This document shows, one piece after another, positions 1 through 11,230 of a stretch of 64,000 nt of DNA. Within the stretch, counting starts at the first letter, position 1. Each line of letters opens with the position of its first letter. The notes beneath the pieces are model-generated. The model ran no database searches. It saw only the letters and a program-made list of their open reading frames with translations, and was not told the origin of the DNA. The translations under genes and the position numbers were made by a program. This stretch comes from Stratiolaelaps scimitus (Eukaryota > Arthropoda > Arachnida > Mesostigmata > Laelapidae): positions 1,922,001 through 1,986,000 of the forward strand of contig JABWDB010000013.1 in NCBI GenBank assembly GCA_019614645.1. Reading direction: 5' to 3'.

Positions 1-996
1 GAGCAACAGACTGGCAAGCCTTGGACACTGTCTTGTCTCTGCCGACCGGCCGACCCATGTATCAGTGGTGTATCATGCCTAGATGCAAAATGCCTTCTCC
101 GTCAGTTGTACATGCGATCCAGCAAGGTGCAGACATCAAACGGCAAGCATCATGAACGGCTTCAGTGCAAAAGTGTCCAACAATTGAACTTATAGAAAGA
201 CGCACACACACACACAAATGAATGGTAGACGGGGTGGAGGCGACGCCTCTGTCAAAAACGCGGCGTATCCAAACGTATCGGCCAACGCAGTGGATGCAGC
301 CATATGAAAGGTTGGCCAGGGTCGACCCTCAAATAGGCTCGTAATAATGAGGTGAAGCAGTCTTCACGACAAAGTGAGGCGCACACACACACACACACCT
401 GCCCTTCGTAGCCGCGCAGTGTTTCCGCCTACGTTGCTGACGATTGATTTCATTTAGCATCGTAATTCGTACACATGTGTTAATAAATAGTAACGGTTTG
501 ATTATTATCCAAAGTTGAATTATACATTTATCATTCGATTGCTGTTCACTGAGTCGGCGCTACTTCATTATGTATCCTCGGTACACTTTAATTTGGTGGC
601 GCTTGGAACAAGGATATGAAAAGTCAAGGTCCAAGCCGCTGGACGTTGGTTTAGTGGACGTTCCAGGCAAGCTGCATGCTTGTACATAACCTGTAATTAG
701 GGTCATCTTTGAGGTAGTGAGACAGATCGTGCATCTGGATATAATAGCTCTTGCAACAATAGACAGAATTCTCGCCAAAATAACGGAAACGGCAACAGAT
801 TAAGATAATCGATTTGCGCTAGCATTTAAAGTAAAATCTATTTTTTTGCCAAAAATGACAACAATAATAACAACAACGACATAAAATCGATGTGCCCTCC
901 TTTATCGTGCCTGATAACCTGACTACCTGCGCTAGCACATAATATTACGAATAATGATCTCTATGAAAGGTAACAAGTTATGTATTAGATTTGATA

Positions 997-1048
<52 letters not shown>

Positions 1049-4037
1049 GAAATTTACTAGAATATATATATATATATATATATATATTTAGAAATTTACT
1101 TAATTCAAATAATCCCTATATTTTCATACCGGCACCTAGCTCCACTTTTACTGAATCTATCGACAATCGATGCAACGCAATCGATGAGATTTAACATACA
1201 TACAAAATACACGAGAAAATTTCTGAGAGACATAAATATAGGTAGATTTATTTACAAGCTGCATGGATTTACACAAACGACACACTCGCTTTCTATATTC
1301 CTCTCTCTCTCTCTCTCTCCCTCTTTATATTTATTTATATATATTTATTTTTTATATCTTCGCGATGTTTCTCCACTTCTTACTTTACTTCGTCGTTATT
1401 TCTCCTCTTAATATTAGTTTCTTATTTTTGTTGTTTTTTTTAATCATCATTATCAATTCCTGTCCACCAAGGCACACATCGTACCCTGGCGTCCACATCT
1501 TTGCTTACTCGATTCAGATCACGGCGATGATGATAGACAAATTATATTACAGTACATCTTTTTGTAATTAAATTTAATATTATCATTATTATGAAACATT
1601 TGATTATTTATCTAGCTATTTTACAGAGTAATATTTTTCTCTTTCTTCCTCGTCTCCATCTTCTTGTTATTTTCATTTTAATTATTATTATTATCATTAT
1701 TATTATTATTATGTAGACCTCATAAGCATCATCTTTTTTTTGTTTCGCGTTATCGCGTAGGGTTTACACACTTCGGCCTCCTCGCATTGTCCACATTTGC
1801 ATTCTACATACCTCTCTCTCTCTCTCTCGATCCCATTTGCACAGTCACTTTGTACAATCGCTATAGCAGGAACGCCTACGTGTCAATGTATTCGTACGTT
1901 CACTCATAATACACTGTTAGCTCTATACTCGAATCAAATATCTCACCACATCTGTGATTGATAGAGAAGGTCGACATACATACGTGCCGTGCATACACAT
2001 GTGACAAAATCGAAACTAGAACACGATCGTGATACAGATCGAAAGCCATACTGAAGAATCTATTATTCACCTATTGCAGAGGGGGCATGCCCCAAATGCC
2101 GTCTCCCATCGTCCACACTCAATCAGCCGGGGTGCACTAATTGTTTTGACGTATTTGTCGTATTAACAACGCGTTGTGGTTGTTCACATCATTTAGCAAG
2201 GAGACGTGTATCGCTCTCGATCAGCACTGGGTCGACGTTGTTGACGTATTCATGTACAATACGCTCATCAATCGCATCAGTGTTGCGTAATGACACTCGG
2301 TTGAGATGTTGAGGGTCATTGTTGGCCAATGAAGATATCAGATAAGCTCTGTTACATCTAGCAGCTGTCACGTCCCAAGATAAGATATTGTATATTGTTG
2401 CCATTAACGGCATTCTGTGATAACGCATGTTGCCAAAATTCTCGGCCAGGCTCGTATCGTGAAAGGAACTATTATTTTATGTCGCTATTTCGCGTTACCG
2501 TAGAGAAGTGGCTAATTTTAGAGATGCGGCTCATGGGGAGGGGGCACATTAAACAAGGAACTTCTACCTACTAGTTCTACTCTGGGCTCTAGCTCAAGTT
2601 GGGCTTGGGCAGCCAACCCAATCTAGGCCACGACTACTTCATCGACGCTATTCCGCCCAAGCGATACCACTGCGGCATACATATATATATATATATATAT
2701 GGTAGATTCTTCGCTTCGTAATAACGAATGGGTTAGGTCAGTCAACATCGATTGCGTCTGCCTCTTGTTCTCGCTTGCTTTGTTGAACCTGTTTTCCGCC
2801 ATCTCGGCAGAGCGGCATCCGAGCCCGCAAACACATACATACACGCCGCCGCCTGCCCGCGTATATCGATATCGTATGCGATATTTTATATACTCGCGCA
2901 TTGCTCTAGTCAGCAGGATGCGAGGTCGTCAACCTCATCATCGCAAAAACACAAATCGTGTATTCTGTACACAAGTATTTACATAACACGTCTACTACTC
3001 GGGTGACGAGAGAGATATCATTTTTCCGTCGGTCTAGCGGATTCAGCGTCCGACGTCGCCGTATTTTTTAATAATAATAATAATAATACATTATTATTCG
3101 GGGCTGTACTCTTCTTCGCCTTTTGGACAATCATTCGTTCGCGCTCAAAAAACGTTCGCCTCACCGTCATCTAACTGCCGGTGTCGCCAATTCCCAAATA
3201 GGTTTTCTCACATTAATTCGAATTTGTAACCGATCAAGGGCGCCTCTCGTATAGCCTACGAAGACATACTTACGATGTCTCCATTGCGTTCAAAGTCGCG
3301 TTTCACGCTCAGGGTGACCCAGGTAGGAGAATGGGCATCCGCCGACATCGGCTTAACACCACTACGTCTGAATTACCTCGTGTATCGATTATCCCTAAGC
3401 CGTACGCTGCCGCGGAACCATATCGATGACGTTCAGTGATCGTGGGGGATCATGGTGATGCTGATGATGAGGAGGAGGAAATATCATTGTGTGCACGCCC
3501 AGTGCGAATCGGATCAGCGTACGCAGACACCAGCAACATATATCACTTGTATACTCTTTGTATGCTGAAACCGCTTTCCCAATTTCTGATTTACTCAATA
3601 CTATGACGTCATGGTCATAGGTGGTGTTACCCATAACAGTTGCAGTCAAATGCGGTGTCGACAGGGCGAGGCCGAATGTACTAGTGAACAGATGGGAGGG
3701 GGGTGGGTGGTAAGCCGCAACGAGTGCAGCTGCCTTAATGGCAAAATGTGAGTTGAACCGAGCCAACGGATCTTACCGCGATTCACCGTCGTTGGTCTTC
3801 TCGCCAATCGTCATCGCTCGCGCCAGATATTGAGGAAGCCTCATATAGACGTTATGTGAGCTGCATGCTCGAAATGTTTAGTTGCAGCAGCAGCAGCATC
3901 CTCAATGTTCACTTAATCGTCATTAACAGTAACATTGGTACAGAGCGAGCTACGACGTCCCGCAAAGGAAAACAACATTTACGGGCGTCAACAACGTCGT
4001 TGCCGTATCGCGGCTATAGCTGGCACTCAAACGGGAT
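1..4037. other. Region downstream of the ARIP4-like gene, no gene seen
   Basis: The stretch contains (CA)n near 204-217 and 381-398, (TA)n at 1001-1045, 1062-1088 and 2681-2700, and a (CT)n tract near 1300-1320. A long plus-strand T-rich (minus-strand A-rich) zone covers about 1280-1750. The first part next to 4038 may be 3' untranslated sequence of the ARIP4-like gene. Open frames here are short and low-complexity, and I could not assign any. Confidence 0.5.
1001..1088. repeat. Two adjacent (TA)n microsatellites
   Basis: Pure TA tracts at 1001-1045 and 1062-1088, separated by 16 bases (AATAGAAATTTACTAG-like). Confidence 0.97.
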
Positions 4038-4240
4038 TTACGTTGTCGTGGTATCAGGCTCCACCAGTTCAAGTGGCGGCGGTGCAGATGCTATGATCGG
4101 CCGTGGAGATGGAGGCGCCAACAGAGGTATAGCGGGGTTGGTGGTTTTAGGCGCACCCAACATTTCGTCCAGACTCTGGATCGTCAACGGATTTCGTCTG
4201 ACGCCCACCGAGTTATCCGAGGCAGAACCCTGTGAGTTAT
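4038..4240 (-). CDS. RAD54L2: ARIP4-like gene, predicted terminal exon
   Basis: A strong acceptor (TTCTTATTTCAG|ATAACTC) precedes an open frame of 67 residues plus TAA. Its phase matches the GTGAGC donor at 4803-4798: codon G|AT gives Asp. The encoded tail starts [18 protein letters not shown] and includes the amphipathic segment [14 protein letters not shown], ending in a Pro-rich stretch. The assignment rests only on splice-site quality and phase. The alternative is a transcript that reads through the donor and ends at 4775, using AATAAA (plus-strand TTTATT at 4374-4379) as poly(A) signal. Confidence 0.65.
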
Positions 4241-7200
4241 CTGAAATAAGAAGGATACAGAGAATATCGGCCTTGAGCAAGCATATCGGCTATAAAACTG
4301 TGGATGGATTTATCGCTTTCGCGACAGGGCTATCCGACTAGATATATTCGTAAATGTATTCAACAAATATTCATTTATTTTATATTTTATAATCCTCGTA
4401 CAAGCGATACAGGTGTGTTCCGCACTGTTCATATCGGCCCTGTCGAGACCGTCTTCGGAAATAAACATCTATGAAAGCGCATTATTTCAATGATTTACTA
4501 ATACTAACATACACAGTGGATGTGGCGTATATATGTACATATTGTATTGGCTGTTTGACTTCACATTCTGCTCGACTGCGTTGAGGTCACACATTTGTGT
4601 CAAATGGCAATAGCCAAACGAGGTGCAATCAACCTTTTTTACTTTTTTTTAAAACCTTTTTATATTTTTTTTACCGAGAACTTAAGCATATGTATGTATA
4701 TTGCAGTTCCGAGAATAAACATTTGATTAAATCTAAATCTAAAAATCTACGAATACGAAATAATTTTCTAATGCCTATGAAGATACAGAAGCTCTGTGCT
4801 CACCATTGCTGGAGGGCATATTCGTCTGGCCGTTGGTGCAAACTGAATCGTCCAGCTCTTCATCGTCCTCGTCATCATCGTCAACTTCCAGCTTTGTACG
4901 GACTGGACTTTTACGTCGCTGCTTCAACGGTTTAACAGGACTCACACTGATCTCTGTGCCTAACAGGCCACCCAAGTCGAACAGCTCATCATCCGGCGCC
5001 TCATTCCGAAGTGCAGCCCCATCGAGATCGGCGTCCCCCTCCGTACCATCAACGCTATCCAAACCGTCAAGGGGCACCTCGGACACTTCGACTCCGTCAC
5101 CATTTAACTCAAGCAGATGAGCCCGATCTCCACCGCTACCACTGCCACCGCTTCCACTGTTTGCATCGACTCGTTTCCGCTGAGTAATCTTCATTCGCGC
5201 CTTCCGCTCGGTGCGCACTTCGGTCACCTGAAGCTGCAGGTCCTTATTGGCCACCACCCGGCCAAGGAGATCACTGTCCGTGTCGTCCTTCGGCGCCGCG
5301 GCCGACTTACAGTCCTTGGTGAGCATGTCGTAGAGACCCTTATTGCGCGAGATGGTCTCAGATTCGATGGTGATCACCTTGGGCTTTGCCCTCGCAGGCT
5401 TGTCGTCCTCGACGTCGGTGGACGAATCGTCGTCCAGGTTGATCACCTCGGGTTTTCGGGCGGCTGCAGCATGCATGAAACCTCCATGCTCTGGCTGAGC
5501 GGTGCTCCTGAACGGACTAGGGCGCGCCATGCACAGTTGGTCGAGCGTTTGCGGCAGCCTCATGGCGATGACGCGCTCGCACGGCAGGCGCAGATATACG
5601 CCGCGAGGTGTCTTCATCACGAACAGCTCGCTGCCAGCAGGCACGTGCACTGGCGCCTCATTGACCAGGCCAATCGAGAGGCTCCGTGGCACCTTCATCT
5701 TTTGCACCGTCATGCCCTGCTTAATCAGCTGGTGGACCAAGGCCGTGCCGGCGTTGACCCCTATGGCTCCCATGGGGGTCGGCACCAGCTGTCCGGTCTT
5801 GAAGTCTCGGACCATGCCCATCCGGGGTGGATACGTGCCGTAGGCTCCACCTGCTCCTCGTGCACCGTTCATTAGGTTTACCCCTCCATAATTGCAACGG
5901 CCACCCAGCTGAGCGGCCTTCTTCTCCTGCTCGTACGATAATTTGGCAAGTTTCTTCTCATACTTCGTTAGCTTCTGATCTTTCTGGTCGAGCAAGAGAG
6001 ACTCATGTTCAAACGGTAGTTTGGTGAAGGCGATCGAGGTGACCGCCACAATCTGCTTCATGATAGGGTCGCTAAACGAGTCACTCTTGTCGGAGTAGTC
6101 TTCAACCGGCGGGTCGGTCTCGTCCTCATGAATTAACGTTGATACATCCTTCCACGTTAACTTCGCCTCGGGATTCATTTCGTCGACGACGCGATCCGAC
6201 ATTCCCTGTTTGTTAACCTGCAATTTGATTTTAGAAACGTTAGATGGTGCGTGCGTGTGTGTGTGTGTTTCTATGTACAGATCGAAACAGAGCCATAAAC
6301 GCCCAATCCACGTGAATGAACCGAAAATACGCTATATCCCCTTCAAATTATTGCCTAGCGTAGAACATGACAGATGTTCAAATTTATCATCTCAATTTGT
6401 CGGTTCAGCAGTACAAACTCATCAATGAGTGCGGTGTTGGTATACACATCTCAAAAACAAAGCATCCCAGAGCCACTAGATTCCTACATGAGTGATAACC
6501 AACACTCGCGCTGATGGTGGCCGTGCAAATCTAACGGTTCAACGAACCTGTCGATCGTAAATCCTCTTTTCGAGAGAGTTATCACAGACAAATCGGTAGA
6601 TATAGCAGGGCTTCTGCTGTCCGTATCTGTAAACCCTGCACACAGCTTGTGCGTCGTGGCACGGGTTCCAGGAGGCGTCAAGAACAATGATACGGTTGGC
6701 TCCTATCAAGTTAATGCCGAGACATCCTGCACGCGTTGACAACAGGAAGAGAGCCACACAGGGATTGTGGTTGAAGTCGTTAATCAGCTTCTCTCGGTCT
6801 TGTCCAGAGGTGCTGCCATCCAGGCCTAAAATCAATCAGGTGCACATAATCAGCACTTCATAGTTCTATTTTTTTTATTTTACAATTGTCGTGTTGTTAT
6901 TTATAAATGTCAGTACACCATACCCGAACGAGGTGGTCAACAAAAAGTGAGTGCTATAATAATAATAATAATAATAAAGCTCTAAAATAAGGTATGGGTC
7001 ACCCACATGCTACGTTTCGTTAGTTCTTTTATGTCGAAACAATGATGTCAACATCAAGCAACACTTACGGAAATAGGTCCTGTTTCTGACCCACTTGTCG
7101 GTGTATGGTAGACCCGGTCGGGGCGGCAAATCGCGCGCTTGCAAGAACCTTTCAACCAGGTCGAGCGTAAGCAGAGATTGACTGAACACTAGCAACTTAT

Positions 7201-10200
7201 CTCCGATCTTCATTGCCGTGTCCACCATCTCCATGAGAAGAACAATTTTGTGGCTGTTTGTGACGTCGTCCGGCTTATAGTTGTCTAGAATATCATAGGC
7301 CTGTGGAGGGTTCCGTCAGAGCAATTAGTGTTACTGTCACAGGTGGTAAACAGAGCGAAATTGCATAAAGCCACGAAATTCATCTATCTGGAGTATCAAG
7401 CGGAACATAAAACAAATAGAGAAATGACAACAACAATGTGCCAAAAGTCGACAACAGAAAAAATTGTCGAATAAAGTTGCATTTCCGTGAAGAAAGAAAG
7501 AGCAGTTTGAACTGAAAAATTGAATTGAGAGTAGTACGGTCGCCATTTTGCACGCACCCATTCATAGGAGATCTTGTTCAGTTCTTCGTCAACTTTGTTG
7601 GTTTGCAACGGCTCGACAGGTGGAGGTGGCTCCTTTTTCTTCCGGCCTCGCTTCTTCTTCACAATCACTCCCTCCTCTTTTTCCTCGGTTACCCCCTCGG
7701 GCTCCAGCAAACTCTCTCCGTCTTCACCGGGCGCCTTCCTAGGCGTGCACACGCTGCTTGGGCCCTCCGCAGTTCCTTCATCAATGTCCAGATCCATTAC
7801 TGCCGTTGGCGGCAGCCCTTTCTTATTCCTGACTAGATTGTACAAAATATCTGGATGATTCCAGATCTTGCAACAGACAGCAAAGATCTTCAACGGGTTG
7901 GCCGAATTATCGGAATCGGTGACAAATTCGCGGACGAGTGCAGAGTAGAGCGCGCGCTGAACATCGGTCATTCTGACCATTATCACATGCTCCTCCTTGT
8001 GTGGGAGGGCGTCCTTGAGGACGCCATGACCCCGACGCTGTACAAACCCGATCAGCAGCGAGTGCAACACGTGCGCGCGGAACTTCATCAATTGCCGATC
8101 CTTCGGCGTCGAATCGACGCACTGCCCGTTTTGTATGGGCCTCTCAAACATATTGGTAAACTCCATCTTCGTACCCAGGTAGGCGGGTCGAACAAAGTCC
8201 ACCATGCACCAGTATTCGATTAGGTTGTTCTGTAATGGATAGCCCGTGAGGACGATACGGCGGCGCGTCTTAATGTCCTTGAGAGCGGAGGAGGTGGATG
8301 CATTGCAGTTTTTGATACGATGGCCTTCGTCACAAACCACAAGGTCGGGTCCGGGATTAACCAACGCGTCATAGATCTCTTCAAGTAGCGCGCGATCTCG
8401 ACGCAGCGTTTCCTCTGTATCCTGAGCGTTGTTGGCCTTCTTCCTTCCCTTTGGTTTGTAGGTTTTCTTTAGGGCCAATGTGCGGTACATCTCATAGCCC
8501 ATGAGCATGACTCCTCCCTGGTCCTCCCACTCCTTGATAATGCGGTGGCGTGCGCTCGTCGATTTATACGCCTCGTTGAGTAGAAACACCGGATAGTTGC
8601 GAGGTCGTACGTGGCCGTCATTGACAAGCGATGGATGGACCTGATCTTCTTTTGGCACCCACTTGTCAAATTCAGCTGAAATACAAAGCGTAAGGAATAA
8701 TCCGATGAGAAGAAATCTAGACAAGGAAAGGAATCACTTACCAGCAAGATGTTCGAAATCGTATTAATAATATATAATAATGTTGAAATTCGACGATAAG
8801 ATGTAAGTGTGTCAAAAAATCGCCATCCATGTATTCGGTAAGCGAGTAGATTGACATAGCAGTCACCTAATACCATACTAAAGCTATAATCTCTCCCATG
8901 ATCTCTAGGTAGGAAATCGAAGACAACAGGGCTACTGTCAGCTTACCTTGCCAATTCTGAATGGTGTTAATAGGCGTGATCACTAGCACTTTCCGGGCTG
9001 ACGTGTGACGCAGGAATACGTCTATAAACGTGATCACCTGGATGGTCTTTCCCAAACCCATACTGTGTGCCAGTATGCAGCCGAAACCTGGACTGGTCTC
9101 AAATCGCTCTTTGCTTTCCACCACGTTCTCATATAGGAAGCGAACTCCGCCAATCTGATGCGGCTTTATGATCGGAGCGAGTTGCGGCGCAATAAATATA
9201 TCCTCTTCGTCATCATCGTGGCCGACGTTCATCAACACTCGACCTTCATCGTCGCGAATCGGATGTACCAACGCGGTGAAGTCCAACTCCTCGTCCTCGT
9301 CGTCCGATTCGTCGCTGACATTAATCACATCTCTGTCTTTCGGGACGTCCGAACTTTCATCATCTTCATCACCGGACGACAATTCGATAACATCGCCATC
9401 TCTTTCTCTGTCTTTTTCCTTCTTCTTCAGCCGTTTCTCCTCTTTGACGACAGTGACATCTTCGCTATCCTCCTGGATATCGGCAGATACCTTAGTGCTC
9501 TCCTCATCGCGTTTTGCATCTCGATTCTCTACGCCGACCTCGTCGCTAGCCGACGCGGCCGCCCCCTCCGAGGACTTCGGCTTGGCCGCCTCATCAAGCG
9601 GCTTCGTCAGCTGTCCCCGAAGCTCTTTGAGAGCATTGAGGGCCCTTTGTCGCTGCTTCTGCAGACGCTCCATCCGCTCCTTCTCTTCCTTCTGAGCACG
9701 CTTTGTTCGTTCATCGAGTGACGCTTCATCCTTGATGTCTTTGATATTCCTTCGGAGGTGCAGCTTCGTCTTCTTGTCCGCGTCGTCGCTATCATCGTTG
9801 TCCTTCGCGTCACCGTCCAATTTGTGATCGCCGTCCTTCTTGCCGCTTCCGCCCCCCTGCTCATTGCCATCTTTACTGCTTCCTCCTCCGCCGCCGCTTT
9901 TGTCTTTGCCTCCACCGTTGTCTCCGTCTTTGCCACTGCCGCTTTCGCCATTCTCTTTCTTCGATGACCCTCGACATCGGTCACCATTCGTGGCTCCCAT
10001 CTGAATCAATCATAGTTCCAACGGTGGACATCATTAGTGGCAGGTATGTGATAATGATTATTTGATACTTTACTTTTTTTTACAACCTTTTTACTTTTTT
10101 TTTACCGAGAACTTAAGCATATGTATGTATATTGCAGTTCCTAGAACAAACATTTGATTATGATATGATGATATGATACCTTAAAAAACGGTGACTAAAT

Positions 10201-11190
10201 AACAAAAATAAATAATAACGGTTTCGAGTTGGACCCCAAATCGAAATAGGCGTCGTTAATTTGAAATCGAAGAAAACACGAAGGCATCGAGATAGCTAGC
10301 TATACAGCACAGCTCTAGCGCTGTTCAGCTCTGGAAAGGGTGGTATGTAATTTTACCTTAGACGGGTCATCATCTTCCGTTTCGGTTTTGGCACTCTCGA
10401 TCGTGTTTGTTGACTCCTGGGTAGATTCGTCCTTCTCCGTGACGTTGTCGTCCTTCGTCGACCCGTTGTCTGCTCCTCCGGGCTCACCCGTTGCACCAAC
10501 CCCCAGGGGCGCTCTTACACCCCCCTCCTCGATGGGAGCATGGCCTAGCGCATTGTCATCTTGCGACAGGACGGATGCCAATCGTTTTGATGGATCGCTG
10601 CCCATTAGATCTCCCTCGCGTTTCACGCCCCGCTGTTCTCCCGGTTGCAGCTGTTGCTGCGGTGGAAGATGCTGGTGCGACTGCTGTGGTCCCATCAGCT
10701 GTTGATCCGGTGGCGGACCGAAGCCGCCGTACATCGGATGCTGGCCGGGCAGCGGCGGTTGGGGCGGCATCTGTTGACCTATTGGGCCCATTCCATGGGG
10801 CTGACCCATACCGCCCCCATTGTGCATCGGCGGCTGCATCCCCGGGGGACACTGGCCACCCATCACAGGTCCATTAGCGTCCATCGGCCCTCCAGGATTC
10901 ATTGGATAACCAGGCGGACCCGGAGGGCCCTGAGAATATGGATTATATTCTGGAGGAAGTCCCACACCCATAGGGGCTCCCATAGCTGACGGCGGTGGAC
11001 CATACTGGCCAGGCATTGGGGCAATGTGACTCATGTGTACAGGATGCGACTGCATAAGAGTCGAGGGTGGCACTGGGGCAGGTTCAGGAGCGGGTTCCTT
11101 TCCTGCAATTGTTGTTTTGATAACAGCGAAGCGAACATACCGATATATTAAATACAGCGTAAATGATTCCGAACTACTGTATGTTTGAGT

Positions 11191-11230
<40 letters not shown>

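Noticed and set aside
710..725. let-7-like seed TGAGGTAGT
   Set aside because: The match ends after nine bases (continues GAGACAG), and no complementary arm that would form a let-7 hairpin lies nearby.
991..1194. Open frame coding Ile-Tyr repeats, and similar frames over other TA tracts
   Set aside because: It is a direct translation of the (TA)n microsatellite and has no coding character.
5117..5875. 252-codon plus-strand open frame opposite ARIP4 exon 9
   Set aside because: It is the antisense shadow of a GC-rich, well-supported exon, with no family resemblance of its own.
8469..8876. 135-codon minus-strand frame overlapping the exon 6 start
   Set aside because: It runs through the intron and out of phase over exon 6. 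The phase-0 exon model with SNF2 motifs explains the region.
9158..9721. 187-codon plus-strand open frame opposite ARIP4 exon 5
   Set aside because: It is the antisense shadow of an acidic/Lys-rich coding exon. The apparent hydrophobic composition is the complement of Asp/Glu/Lys codons.
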